Shown here: one piece after another, positions 50,961 through 61,332 of the stretch
How the letters are laid out: every line of letters begins with the position of its first letter
Numbering within the stretch: the first letter of the stretch is position 1
DNA from: Dyadobacter psychrophilus
GTDB taxonomy: Bacteria; Bacteroidota; Bacteroidia; Cytophagales; Spirosomataceae
Reading direction: 5' to 3'
Assembly (NCBI RefSeq): GCF_900167945.1
Contig: NZ_FUZA01000002.1
Coordinates: 1,550,001-1,614,000, forward strand
Length of the DNA stretch: 64,000 nucleotides
Notes under the pieces: generated by a model
Databases searched by the model: none
What the model saw: the letters and a program-made list of their open reading frames with translations, nothing else
Told to the model about the DNA's origin: nothing
Program-made: the position numbers and the translations under genes

Positions 50961-51872
50961 TCAGTTGAATGACTGTCTGAATTCCAGGGGTGAGAGCGTT
51001 GTCTTACGTTTGAAAATCTTATTAAAAGACTGAGGATGCTCAAATCCTAATTGATAAGCAATTTCGGCAATGGATAGATTTGTGGTGCTTAAAATGCCTT
51101 TTGCTTTGTCAATGAGTTTATTATGAATGTGTTGCTGGGTGTTTTGTCCCGTATAAGTACGCAGCATATCACTGAGGTAATCGGGTGATACGTTCAGTTT
51201 CAACGCAACGTCCTTCACGGTTGGCAATGCGAGGTTTGCATTGTTGTTGAAATGTTCATCCAGCAATTCTTCGAGCTTAACAAGCACGTCGTTATGCGCT
51301 GTTTTGCGGGTTATAAATTGCCTGTGATAAAAGCGGTCGGCATAATTGAGCAGCACTTCTATTTGTGAAATGATAACGCGCTGACTGAAATTATCGATGT
51401 TGGCCTTATATTCCTGCTCAATGTTTTCAAGAATGTTATAGATCACATTCTCTTCCTTTTTGGATAAATAAAGCGCCTCATTGACCGCATAGGAGAAATA
51501 TTTATAGTTTTTGATCTCCTTCGCGAGCGGATAGCCCAGCAAGAAATCGGCATGAAACATCAGCATAAATCCAGAGCAAGGGCGGTCGTTACGCTCCTCC
51601 CAGCACAATTGGCCCGGAGAAATGAATGATAAAACGCCTTCGTCGAAATCATAGTAACTCTGCCCATAACGAACCTTACCCTGGAAATCCTTCTTGACAG
51701 CGATCATATAGAAATCCAGCACGCAGCCGTCGCTCATATCGACGGGAGAATTGTAGATTTCATCGAACCGCACCACGCTCACCATCGGGTGTTCTATCTC
51801 CTTGATCCCATACATGCGATGAATTTCAGCTATGGAACTGATTACCAAAGGATTGTTTCTATGCTTTTTCAT
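50961..51872 (-). CDS. AraC family transcriptional regulator
   Basis: A 303-residue regulator. The N-terminal 180 residues are a cupin-like sensing part (SPVDMSDGCVLDFYMIAVKK, DFDEGVLSFISPGQL), and the last 100 residues a pair of helix-turn-helix motifs: LPTVKDVALKLNVSPDYLSDML and SIAEIAYQLGFEHPQSFNKIFKRKTTLSPLEFRQ. The family binds DNA in front of the genes it controls in response to a small ligand. It lies 3 nt after the aldo/keto reductase gene on the same strand, a common regulator-target layout, so it may control the reductase. Confidence 0.93.
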   Translation of the reverse strand: MKKHRNNPLVISSIAEIHRMYGIKEIEHPMVSVVRFDEIYNSPVDMSDGCVLDFYMIAVKKDFQGKVRYGQSYYDFDEGVLSFISPGQLCWEERNDRPCSGFMLMFHADFLLGYPLAKEIKNYKYFSYAVNEALYLSKKEENVIYNILENIEQEYKANIDNFSQRVIISQIEVLLNYADRFYHRQFITRKTAHNDVLVKLEELLDEHFNNNANLALPTVKDVALKLNVSPDYLSDMLRTYTGQNTQQHIHNKLIDKAKGILSTTNLSIAEIAYQLGFEHPQSFNKIFKRKTTLSPLEFRQSFN

Positions 51873-51875
51873 ATT

Positions 51876-52883
51876 TTATTCGTCAATCCAGCCCATTCCT
51901 GCTTCGTCGTAACGTGCTCCCGTAATGCCGAGCGGAACGATGCTTTCCAGGTTTTCGACTTCCGTTTCAGTTAATACAATGTTCGCGGCTGCAATGTTCT
52001 CTTCAATGTATTTTACCCGCTTGGTTCCTGGAATGGGAAGATGTCCTTTGGCAATGATCCACGCAATCGCGAGCTGGGATGAAGATACACCTTTTTCCAA
52101 AGCCAGCTTTTCAATGGCATCGGCCAGTTCAAGGTTTTTGTAAAACTGCTCGCCCTGAAAACGCGGGATCGAACGTCTGAAATCATTGGCAGGAAAATCG
52201 TCCGGGCTCTTGATCCTTTCACCGGAAATAAATCCGCGTCCCAGCGGTGAATAAGCAACAAAACCGATGCCCAGTTCCTGCAATGTATCCAGAATTCCGG
52301 CTTCCTCCACAGTTCTTTCAAACAACGAATATTCTGTTTGCAAAGCGGTGATCGGATGCGTTGCGTGCGCTTTTTGAAGCGTTTGCGATGAAACCTCAGA
52401 CAGTCCGAGATAACCCACCTTTCCTTCTTTAACCAGTTCGGCCATCGCGCCAACAGTGTCTTCAATAGGCACTTCCGGATCCAGACGGTGGAGATAATAT
52501 AAGTCAATGTAGTCCGTACCCAAATTTTTCAAAGACCGCTCAATGGCTTTTTTAACATAATCCACTTTACCATTGAATTTCCAGGTAAGTTGCTCGTTAT
52601 CATCTATTTCGAAGCCAAATTTCGTGGCGAGGATGTAGCTGTCGCGGTTGCCTTTAATGGCTTTTGCAATGAGCCGTTCGTTCAATAACGGACCGTAAAG
52701 GTCGGCGGTGTCCAGAAAATTTCCGCCTAGTTCCAGAGAGCGATGAATGCTTCTGATGGCCTCGCCTTCATCCGCTTTTCCATAAATATCCGCACCGGCA
52801 ATCTGCGTCATGCCCATGCAACCTAATCCTATGTTGGGCACTACAAGCCCCTGGTTTCCTAACTTAACTTTCTTAATGCTCAT
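51876..52883 (-). CDS. Aldo/keto reductase
   Basis: A 335-residue TIM-barrel reductase of the AKR family, NADPH-dependent, cytoplasmic. From the Met at 52883 it reads VKLGNQGLVVPNIGLGCMG, with the catalytic set Asp and Tyr in FLDTADLYGP, Lys in ILATKFGFE and His in LYYLHRLDP. QTEYSLFER and the C-terminal IPGTKRVKYIEENI bind the cofactor. It resembles the YakC/IolS branch acting on general carbonyl compounds. An earlier Met at 52910 is less likely. The AraC gene follows 3 nt after its stop. Confidence 0.95.
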   Translation of the reverse strand: MSIKKVKLGNQGLVVPNIGLGCMGMTQIAGADIYGKADEGEAIRSIHRSLELGGNFLDTADLYGPLLNERLIAKAIKGNRDSYILATKFGFEIDDNEQLTWKFNGKVDYVKKAIERSLKNLGTDYIDLYYLHRLDPEVPIEDTVGAMAELVKEGKVGYLGLSEVSSQTLQKAHATHPITALQTEYSLFERTVEEAGILDTLQELGIGFVAYSPLGRGFISGERIKSPDDFPANDFRRSIPRFQGEQFYKNLELADAIEKLALEKGVSSSQLAIAWIIAKGHLPIPGTKRVKYIEENIAAANIVLTETEVENLESIVPLGITGARYDEAGMGWIDE

Positions 52884-53042
52884 CTTTTTTGTGTTTTTAT
52901 TACATAACAAAACTACCGTACGCTAAAAAATTTGGTGTATCCAAATCAGGGAAGGTTGTATCCAAAAGCCGGGACGACATTTTTCCGTGAATTTTCCGAC
53001 ATTCGTGCATTGTCAATCTATACACCGCATACATTATAAATC

Positions 53043-55823
53043 ATGAAATTCCGCTATCTCCTCCTGTTCGTTTTTCTTGCCAAATGCAGCGCCGCCCTGG
53101 CGCAAAATGAGGCGCCCGTACAATCTCTGAACCATTATGTAACATTCCTCGACAAGTCTTCCGAAGTGCTGACCGGGCGTTTCAAAATGCTGGCAGGATA
53201 TCAGGAAGCAGTAAGTCAATTCAGGGAAAAGCCTGTTTCCGACCTCAGATTGCCATCTTCCGGACCTTTGGAAGAATATTATTTCAAAAAAGCGATGACT
53301 GGAAATGGTTTGCCTGCTGCTGAAATGGACCGGTTGAACAAAACTGCGAGGGTAATTTGGGAGCTGTTTAATGATATAGATGTGATCTGCAAACAACTCG
53401 AAACACACGTGCGTTTGAAAGGATATCAGAATGACAATCTGAAACAATCAGACGAATTGGTGAAGAAAATCCAGAGAATGTTCGGCCGGTTTAGTGAGGA
53501 AAAAGATGCGTTTTATAAGGAGATTCAGCACGTTTACCGAAAGCATCAGCCCTACTCCGCTGCTGATCCGTATTTGCTTACCGAAAAGGCGATGGAGCAG
53601 GTTATCCTTAGCCAGAAAGCGTTACTCGATTCGCTGCCTTATTATTTAAATGTAGAAAGCCGTAACGACTGGCCGGTAGAAACCGTGCGGCGAAGCATGC
53701 TGGCGGACGAGAAATTTTTAGCAACCATTGACAACACAAAGCCCAGACTGGAATATCCGGCTGACGACATGTTGAGCGCTTTCAAAACGGCAATTGCCTC
53801 TTTGCAATCATTAAAGGGCCGGGCGATTGATAATTATACGTTTGCAGCGAAGCAGTCGGCGGCGCATGGGAACGAGTCTTACGTGCTATTGATGAACCAG
53901 TTCAATCAGGATTTGCTTGCGTTTCATGCTTCTTTTATCAATTATAGCCAAAGCAAACGCAGGCTGCTTTACTATCCTGCATTCAGCCCCGTTTTTGCAA
54001 AAGAAAAAACTGCAAAAGCAGCTAAAAATGCTGCTGAAACAGCGGCATTTGAAGACAAGGCCCTTTTGTCGTTCATCACAAAAAAGGCCGGCGCACCGGC
54101 TCCGGCAGCATTAATCCGGACGCTTAACGATCACATTGAATTTGTGAACGAGTCGTTACGACAAATGCATTCGTTGCAGTTGACGCTTCGCAATTATCAA
54201 TTTTCTGCCGAACATTACCGGGATCCGGTTCGAAGCAATGCAAGGGCCAATCTGGAATATTCGCACGAAAACTTCAAAATTCCGGCATCTGCTTATGCGC
54301 TCGTCGTGACTGCCAGCGCGGCCGTTCCTGAACCATATCGTGCATCCATTAACCGACAAACCGAAGTGCTGATGAATGTGCTGAAAGAAATGGATAACCT
54401 TAGCATTGAGCTCATCGCATACACATCCGAAAAGCAGTATCTGAAAGATCAGTTACAGCGGTCGGACGCAATTTTGGATCGTTATCTGGTGCTTTTTGAC
54501 ACATTTGATAAAAAGAAAGAACAGCTCTATAACGATTTGAGGCGCATTTATGAAGCTTACCCAAATGCCGATCCAAGAAGCTCGTGGATCATATCTGGAA
54601 AGGCTTTGCAGAACGCAATGGACGATGACCGGGACGTTTTGTTTGGTGTAAAAGCATTGTTAAGGCAGGAAACTTCACAGATTCCGGCAACAGCAAAAAT
54701 CGAAGAAAATGCGCAGCAACTGATTGCTGACGAATATCAGAATTTGAAGGGATTGCAGCGTTATGGCCGCAGTAATGGCTTGTGTCCGTATTCGCCGTAT
54801 GAAGATCTGGCAGCAAATTCAGCCCGGTTTGCGGAGTTGACAAAAAAGGTAAAAAATGCTTCTTCCGGCTCAAACCGCCACCCGTTTGAAGCTTTCTATT
54901 ACTTCTATAATAATGAGCTGGTCTATCAATACAACAAATTCGTTGAACTGTCGAAAGGAAGTTTACTCAAAGTTGTTAACCAGCCGGATTTGTTTGTTTT
55001 TGCAAGAACTGATAAATCAAAAACCTTAAACCCGGCTAAACCGGGGCAGTCTGCACCGGGCCAAAAACAAGAGGTTACCGATCCCGAGCCTGAAATTGTT
55101 GCCACGGGAAAGCCTAAAAACCCGGAAGTTCCGACCGAAAACCCGGGAGCTCCCGCTACGGCGCAAGTTACGCAGTCAAAAATCGACACCGTTTATGTCG
55201 AGCGTGTCCGTATCGACACTGTCTTTGTTGACCGCAGCATTACAAATCAGCAGGTTACCAGATCATTGGACGGCTTTGCGGCCAATAATATGGTGCTTTT
55301 GCTGGACGTTTCTTCTTCTATGAATTCGCCTTACAAAATGCCGCTGCTGAAACGTTCTATCAAATCCATGTTAACATTGCTGCGACCGGAAGACCAGATT
55401 TCGATTGTGCTATACTCCGGCAAAGCACGTGTTGTTTTGAAACCAACGTCTGGCTCCAAATCGGCTGAAATCGCGCGGATGATCGATTTACTGAAATCTG
55501 ACGGGGATACTGACGGCAATGAGGGAATCCGACTGGCTTACAAAACGGCTAACAAGCAGTATATCCGCGGCGGGAACAACCGGATCATTCTCGCCACGGA
55601 TGGTGAATTTCCAGTCAGTGATGAAGTTATGCAAATGATTGGCCAGAATGCAAAGCAGGATCTTTACCTGACTATTTTCACATTTGGCAGAAATGCGCAC
55701 ACCGGCCAAAAGCTTAAAAAGCTAAGCCAGATCGGCAAGGGATCATATGCACACGTCACAGAGGAAAGTGCTGATCTGCAACTGATTCTGGAAGCGCAGG
55801 GCAAAAAGCTCGCGACAGAGTGA
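53043..55823 (+). CDS. Exported VWA-domain protein of unknown function
   Basis: A 926-residue exported protein (signal peptide to LAQ). Residues 25-660 are helical repeat-like sequence (SLNHYVTFLDKSSEVLTGRF, twice echoed near LNDHIEFVNESLRQMHSLQL), with the start of each half built alike: two long helical segments of about 300 residues, so the protein seems to contain an internal duplication. Residues 670-720 are a Pro/Gly/Lys-rich linker, and about 748-920 is a von Willebrand A domain with the MIDAS motif DVSSSMNS. The VWA binds a partner through a metal. I do not recognise the family of the front part. It lies before the subtilase gene, convergent with it. Confidence 0.78.
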   Translation: MKFRYLLLFVFLAKCSAALAQNEAPVQSLNHYVTFLDKSSEVLTGRFKMLAGYQEAVSQFREKPVSDLRLPSSGPLEEYYFKKAMTGNGLPAAEMDRLNKTARVIWELFNDIDVICKQLETHVRLKGYQNDNLKQSDELVKKIQRMFGRFSEEKDAFYKEIQHVYRKHQPYSAADPYLLTEKAMEQVILSQKALLDSLPYYLNVESRNDWPVETVRRSMLADEKFLATIDNTKPRLEYPADDMLSAFKTAIASLQSLKGRAIDNYTFAAKQSAAHGNESYVLLMNQFNQDLLAFHASFINYSQSKRRLLYYPAFSPVFAKEKTAKAAKNAAETAAFEDKALLSFITKKAGAPAPAALIRTLNDHIEFVNESLRQMHSLQLTLRNYQFSAEHYRDPVRSNARANLEYSHENFKIPASAYALVVTASAAVPEPYRASINRQTEVLMNVLKEMDNLSIELIAYTSEKQYLKDQLQRSDAILDRYLVLFDTFDKKKEQLYNDLRRIYEAYPNADPRSSWIISGKALQNAMDDDRDVLFGVKALLRQETSQIPATAKIEENAQQLIADEYQNLKGLQRYGRSNGLCPYSPYEDLAANSARFAELTKKVKNASSGSNRHPFEAFYYFYNNELVYQYNKFVELSKGSLLKVVNQPDLFVFARTDKSKTLNPAKPGQSAPGQKQEVTDPEPEIVATGKPKNPEVPTENPGAPATAQVTQSKIDTVYVERVRIDTVFVDRSITNQQVTRSLDGFAANNMVLLLDVSSSMNSPYKMPLLKRSIKSMLTLLRPEDQISIVLYSGKARVVLKPTSGSKSAEIARMIDLLKSDGDTDGNEGIRLAYKTANKQYIRGGNNRIILATDGEFPVSDEVMQMIGQNAKQDLYLTIFTFGRNAHTGQKLKKLSQIGKGSYAHVTEESADLQLILEAQGKKLATE

Positions 55824-55852
55824 TATCGGATGGCTGCGGAATGTTGGTTCCG

Positions 55853-58800
55853 TTACTTCATAACTACTTTAAAAGTTTGTTCAGCGTCTTTTGAAATTAC
55901 CTGAATGAGATACAAACCAGAGGCGATATCCATAGGTGAAAGCATTATTTCCCGCTTTTGCATGAGACCAGTTGCCTTTACCTGTTCGCTTTTGACCAGC
56001 CTGCCATTCAGGTCATGCACATGGAACTGCAAATTTTCTCCCTTATCAGCCTTAAATTCAATGTTGAATTTACCGTCGGAAGGATTAGGAAATACTCGCC
56101 AGGATTGCTGCTGCTCGAAGCTAACGGCGCGTACAGCGGAGTAACGGACGCTTTTGTCTGTATCGATCATGGCAAGGCGGTAATAGTAAGTAAGATTTCC
56201 CTTTAAAGAACGGTCCGTGAATGTATAATTGTTTTCCGCGGATGATTCACCTGTTCCTGACAATGTTCCAATCGTTGCAAATTCGTTTTTAAGCATTTTT
56301 TGATTACCCTCGGCCATTTGAATTTCAAAGTGACTGAATGATTTTTCGGACGCTGTTTTCCAATCGAGCCGGGCGTGGTCCGGGCCGTCCGCTGCATTTA
56401 TCTTTTTAGCTGAAAATGCAATCAGGTCAACCGGCAATGGTGTTCCTGTTCCAGCATATTCCTTGCTGAACCAGAACTCAGAAAATGATTTTGTCATAAA
56501 CTCCAAATAATAACCCTGCCCAAAAGGCACTTTTGTAATGGCAGATTTTGGATAAAAAGACCAGGTGAAATTGGCATTATTTAATAAATCCGCGTCCTCG
56601 TTTGCGCCGGAATATTTGGTTATCCCCAGGTCATACGCTGATTGTGGTTTCTCCACGCCGTTTACCGCAGGAGCTCCGATCAATTTCTCAACTTCCTTAT
56701 CTGTGAAATAAAGCCGGACGCTCACAAAATCAGTCAGATTTTTATTAGTTGCTCTAATGATGAAATTCCGGTTCATATAATGTTGACCATTGTTATTTTT
56801 GGTCGCACCGTCGTTGAGATAACTCTGTAAGGAGACAACGCCCATATCTTGCGCGCGCGGATTGATGGCTGCCAGGAGGCGATTATCCTGTAAAAAGAAA
56901 TTCCAGTTGTTTGGAATGAGTCCCGACTGCTCCACTTTTACGGATCCGGGAGCTTGCGCAAAAATTTCCTGGGGTAGGTCATAAATATGAATATCGTCAA
57001 TGGCAATGCCTTCCCGGTTATTCTGTCCGTCTGTTTTTACCACAAACCGAAAGCGGATGGTCTGGTAACTATGTACCGGCAGCGGAATTGTGCTCACATG
57101 CCAGCGCGTATAATCCTGCACGCTCCATACGCCCGAACCTTCTGCTTCGGCAGTATACCAGTTGGTCTCAGCACCTCTCGAGCCGAGCCTTTGCCAGCCA
57201 TTACCCACGTTATACTCTACATAGGCCATATCGCAAACGCCACTCTGACAACTCGCGAAGTCAATGGAAGTGCTGAAACTGAGCCTTGGATTTTCCATGA
57301 ACGGAATGCTGAAACAAGGCGAGTAAAGATATGAAAGCTCATTGTTGTTGTAATTCCCTGTCAGGCTTGTCTTCCAGGCATTGGTCCCGCTGGCAGCGCT
57401 TTTGGTTTTGGGTGCACTGGGTGTGCCAAACTGCCATGAATTATTGGTTCCCCCACTATACCAGCCGCCCTCGCCATTTTCGAAGTTCTGATGATACGGA
57501 AATTGGCTGATCTGATCCGCCGTCTGCAACACAACGTGCACAGTGTCATTGTGATTATTGATGTCATTGGCTTTCTCCACCCAAACAGAGAAATTATGCG
57601 TGCCGCTCACAAAAATATCGTATGGGTAAGCATAACTGATATTAAGGCTTTCACCTTTCCGGATGACAGGAATCCAGCCGGCCTGATGGGCACTGTGGTT
57701 ACCAGAATATCTGACGGGCACATTATAGCAATCGCTGTTACCATTATTTTTAACAACGAGGCTGAACTGGTTTTGCCCGCCGTAGTCACAGGGCGAAATG
57801 TTCGGAGCCGTAATGTCCGTGATCGCCAGATCGCTTACCGCTTTGAATAAGCTGATATCATCCAAAACCAGCCCTTCTCCGGGCGCGTTATAATTGGCTT
57901 CCAGCAACCATTTAACCTGAAAAGTAGCAGAGTATTGCTGATTGTTCTGTTTCAGTATTTCACTAAGTTCAATGGATGCTACGGAGAATCCCTTATCGGT
58001 CACCTCATCCTCCCGTACGTATAGGGTGTAAGCTGAAATCCAAATGTCATTTTCATTTCCCCTTACTTGAACACTGTAAGCTTTGTTGTAGTCCGGGCCA
58101 TTGACCTTGTATCGGAAAGTTAATCTTAACTCGTCCGAATTGATCTGGTAACCGGATAAGTTGTAAGTGCCGGTGATAACGTTCTGATTGTATGTTACTG
58201 TGATATTTTGCGCGTCAACAGTGAGGGCTTTGGAACCGGAGTAGGCTGCAACAGGCTCGACAAACGTTCTTAGCCGCCCGTCCGCTGTTAATTTTGAAAA
58301 CACATAAGCATCCGCCCCAACCACTTCCTCCTTGTCTGCGGTAATCTGCTGAGCCGGAACCGACTCAAAATTTTCGAAGTAAGGCAAAGTCAGCGCGGCA
58401 TTCGGAAGCTGTTTGAATGTTTTGGTGAGCATGTTGTTCGTTTCAACCGGGTCGCCGCTGTATTTGACCAAAATCTTGATCGGGTAAGTCCCGGGAGTGC
58501 GCATATTGACTTCCTTCGTGAATGTGAAATCAAGATAGCTGCCACCGGGAACGGGAGAACCGAGCGTTTCCCAATGTACAGCCGGATCGCCGCTTCCGAT
58601 GGCATAACCTACTTCCACAACGCCTGTGGTCGTCTGGTCATCTATATTTCTAATCCTTACGGTGATTTTTTGTGCGGCCGAAAGACTTGTTGAGGTAAAC
58701 ATTCTACCTGATTCGGCTGGCGAAACAATCGATTCTACTTTAAGATCTTTGTCCGAAATCGCTCCTGCGCAGGTTCCCGTATTGGGCCGGCGGCTGATGG

Positions 58801-61222
58801 CAATGGCCCGTCGTCCGTTGATCGTGTCTTTCCGTGCCCTTACCGAGAAAATGTACGTTGAGTCCGGGGCCAGCCCGCTGAAAAGATATTTGAGCTCAGT
58901 GGTTTTCGCGACAGATTTCATTTGTTCCCCATCCAGCACCATTACTTCGTATTCCGTTGCTCCCGGAACGGCCGTCCACTGAATGGCGGCATAACCTTCA
59001 CACTGAGCAGGCGTTAAGCTGAGCGCCGGGGTTCCGAGAATCGTGAAAACATCGCTGTCGCGGGTGACGCCGGTTTCGTTTTGGACAATGCGAATTTTGG
59101 CCAGCCGGGTCGCTGCGTCGGGCACAGTCCAGGCCAGTTGCCGAAGGTTGGCGGCCACACTGGCATTAATCGAGGTCCACGATTCACCGCTGTTAAGGGA
59201 ATAAAGTATGCTGAATGTGCTGGTTTTGTTACCATAGGAATCCCATGAGATATTCACCACATCTCCTTTTGAAAGTCGTTCTGCGCCAACGGGATATGTG
59301 AGCGTTGTGGAATTCTCGATGACGTCGTATACGAGATAATATTCCTGTGTGCCGTCCGGTATTTTCTCAGCCAGCACTTTTAGCGAATAATTACCCGCCG
59401 CAGGCTTTTCAATCACGATCTGCTCCACATTGTTAACAGAATCTATTCCCGTAACCGCAGCCGTTTCCGGGTTGGAAGACATCGGAAACTGCGGCAATTT
59501 CGCGGACGAGCCATTGGGTGTCAGTGTGAGGTTCAGGTTATTTACCAGGGTCTTGCCCCCTGCCAGGATCGAAGGTGCCGGATCGTTCCAATACAACATT
59601 ACTTTCAGCTCGGCGGTGTTGGCAGGGATGTTTATCTGGTGAACTTCGCTCGCTTTATGTGCCAGTGTTCCCGTGAAATAATGTCTTTTGTCCAGCATCG
59701 TCACCGAGCGGAGCAAATTCATGTTACCAAACCCGTAGCTGAAATCCGGGCCGCCCGGCCCGTGGTCGGCCGCGCCATTGCAAAGCAGGGCTTTCATGAG
59801 CGCATTTTTGGGATTGCTCTGGTTATTAAGCTGCCTGTAACGCTGGTATAACAATGCCAGCCCGCCAACCACGGCTGGCGCTGCCATACTCGTACCCGTT
59901 CCTCCCTGGTAACTGTTCACAGGCACAGTGGAAACAATGGATGTGCCGGGAGCAGTTAGCTCGGGCTTAATGCGCCCGTCCTGCACAGGACCTTTGCTTG
60001 ATGTCGGGTAAATCACGCCGTCGGTGTAGGTCTGGCCTACCGTAATGACATTTTTGGCAGACATATATTCGCCCAACACATTACCAAAACCACCTGGAAA
60101 ACCATTGCAGGGCGCTGCTAAACCACTATTTCCCGCAGCGAATACATGTTGCAGAAACGGAAGCTCAAAGGCCTGCCTGTCCAGCACATAAGAGTAAAAT
60201 GTATAGGAACCGAAACCCGGACAGCCGCCGCCACCTTCACCGGGCGCGTACGAATTGTTGGTGGCGACCATATTGAAATCCCTCACCAGCGCAGCAGCAT
60301 TTTTCCATATCTCGCTATGCTCCCGCGAAACGACCAGTGCTTTTGGTGCATAACCTTTGTATTTCTCATTAATAATCCCTGCCCCCGCCGCAATGCCAGT
60401 CATATGCTGCCCGTGGGCGTTGCTGGCCATGGGCACGTCGCTGATAATCCTTTTCCTGACATCGGCATGAAGCCGTGGATTTCCGTAATCCCCGATCCCG
60501 ATGACAACGCCTTCTCCCGTCAAACTGTAACCTGACAATTTCGATGAATGCAACGCATTGGCCCGGGTGGTGGTAGTGCTTTTATCCAGAAGCGGTTCTT
60601 CCGGTTGCGGGATCAATTCTATGTACTGGATCCATGGAAAACGTGTAAATGCCCGCAGGCTGTCCTTCGCTATCCTGACTTCCATAATCTGGTACGTTTT
60701 CAAGGCATCGGAAATAACCTCGATGCCATTCTGCGCCAGATTTTGGCTAATTTCTTCGAAGGAAAATGAATGTGGAAAACTGATATTGACATCCACTTTA
60801 TCCGTGCCGTGGGTGGCGTAATCCGGAATGTTGCCGGTGAGCAGGATGGGCTGAATCTTTTGTTCGGGATTGAGGAAAACCACTGACCTTGCACTTGTGT
60901 TTTGCAGCGTCGCCATGTTGATCCCCTTGTTCGCAACGGCTGTGTATGCATTTTCAGGAATGTATTCTAAAAGCGTTATATCTGCATTTTGTAGCTTTTC
61001 CTTGTCTGTTTCAGACGGAATGCCGTTGAATTGAATGATGATAAAAACCCGCTCTTCCCCATCCGTTTTCCGGGCGTTCACACTTCGGGGATCAGCATTG
61101 ATAATGTTGTTTTTGGGAACGATCGTACCGTTTCTCAGATACAGCTTGGGTGCGGCTTTTTCCTGGGCATAGACCTGTAAGCCAACCATTAACAGTAGAA
61201 GGGAAGTGTAAATTTTCATCAT
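55853..61222 (-). CDS. T9SS-secreted subtilase (S8 family), about 1789 residues
   Basis: A very large secreted serine protease. A signal peptide (LLLLMVGLQVYAQ, starting near 61222) is followed by a prodomain, the S8 domain with Asp in GIGDYGNPR (about 241), His in HGQHMTGIAAG (about 270) and Ser in GTGTSMAAPAVVGG (about 442), then Fn3-type and CARDB-like modules, a MAM/jelly-roll-like domain (GEGGWYSGGTNN), and a C-terminal type IX secretion sorting domain (VFPNPSDGKFNIEF, with KVVMK at the end). It is expected to be exported and anchored to the surface or released. Triad residues are all present. A Met 20 codons earlier is possible. It likely digests proteins outside the cell. Confidence 0.95.
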   Translation of the reverse strand: MMKIYTSLLLLMVGLQVYAQEKAAPKLYLRNGTIVPKNNIINADPRSVNARKTDGEERVFIIIQFNGIPSETDKEKLQNADITLLEYIPENAYTAVANKGINMATLQNTSARSVVFLNPEQKIQPILLTGNIPDYATHGTDKVDVNISFPHSFSFEEISQNLAQNGIEVISDALKTYQIMEVRIAKDSLRAFTRFPWIQYIELIPQPEEPLLDKSTTTTRANALHSSKLSGYSLTGEGVVIGIGDYGNPRLHADVRKRIISDVPMASNAHGQHMTGIAAGAGIINEKYKGYAPKALVVSREHSEIWKNAAALVRDFNMVATNNSYAPGEGGGGCPGFGSYTFYSYVLDRQAFELPFLQHVFAAGNSGLAAPCNGFPGGFGNVLGEYMSAKNVITVGQTYTDGVIYPTSSKGPVQDGRIKPELTAPGTSIVSTVPVNSYQGGTGTSMAAPAVVGGLALLYQRYRQLNNQSNPKNALMKALLCNGAADHGPGGPDFSYGFGNMNLLRSVTMLDKRHYFTGTLAHKASEVHQINIPANTAELKVMLYWNDPAPSILAGGKTLVNNLNLTLTPNGSSAKLPQFPMSSNPETAAVTGIDSVNNVEQIVIEKPAAGNYSLKVLAEKIPDGTQEYYLVYDVIENSTTLTYPVGAERLSKGDVVNISWDSYGNKTSTFSILYSLNSGESWTSINASVAANLRQLAWTVPDAATRLAKIRIVQNETGVTRDSDVFTILGTPALSLTPAQCEGYAAIQWTAVPGATEYEVMVLDGEQMKSVAKTTELKYLFSGLAPDSTYIFSVRARKDTINGRRAIAISRRPNTGTCAGAISDKDLKVESIVSPAESGRMFTSTSLSAAQKITVRIRNIDDQTTTGVVEVGYAIGSGDPAVHWETLGSPVPGGSYLDFTFTKEVNMRTPGTYPIKILVKYSGDPVETNNMLTKTFKQLPNAALTLPYFENFESVPAQQITADKEEVVGADAYVFSKLTADGRLRTFVEPVAAYSGSKALTVDAQNITVTYNQNVITGTYNLSGYQINSDELRLTFRYKVNGPDYNKAYSVQVRGNENDIWISAYTLYVREDEVTDKGFSVASIELSEILKQNNQQYSATFQVKWLLEANYNAPGEGLVLDDISLFKAVSDLAITDITAPNISPCDYGGQNQFSLVVKNNGNSDCYNVPVRYSGNHSAHQAGWIPVIRKGESLNISYAYPYDIFVSGTHNFSVWVEKANDINNHNDTVHVVLQTADQISQFPYHQNFENGEGGWYSGGTNNSWQFGTPSAPKTKSAASGTNAWKTSLTGNYNNNELSYLYSPCFSIPFMENPRLSFSTSIDFASCQSGVCDMAYVEYNVGNGWQRLGSRGAETNWYTAEAEGSGVWSVQDYTRWHVSTIPLPVHSYQTIRFRFVVKTDGQNNREGIAIDDIHIYDLPQEIFAQAPGSVKVEQSGLIPNNWNFFLQDNRLLAAINPRAQDMGVVSLQSYLNDGATKNNNGQHYMNRNFIIRATNKNLTDFVSVRLYFTDKEVEKLIGAPAVNGVEKPQSAYDLGITKYSGANEDADLLNNANFTWSFYPKSAITKVPFGQGYYLEFMTKSFSEFWFSKEYAGTGTPLPVDLIAFSAKKINAADGPDHARLDWKTASEKSFSHFEIQMAEGNQKMLKNEFATIGTLSGTGESSAENNYTFTDRSLKGNLTYYYRLAMIDTDKSVRYSAVRAVSFEQQQSWRVFPNPSDGKFNIEFKADKGENLQFHVHDLNGRLVKSEQVKATGLMQKREIMLSPMDIASGLYLIQVISKDAEQTFKVVMK

Positions 61223-61332
61223 ATTTGCGAGGAAGGAGTATAGTGCTTTGACCTGACGATCAAAGCCATACAAATAACGCAAATAGATTGGAATTGAAAT
61301 AATACGGAGCCTACAACATATGGTTTTGTTCG

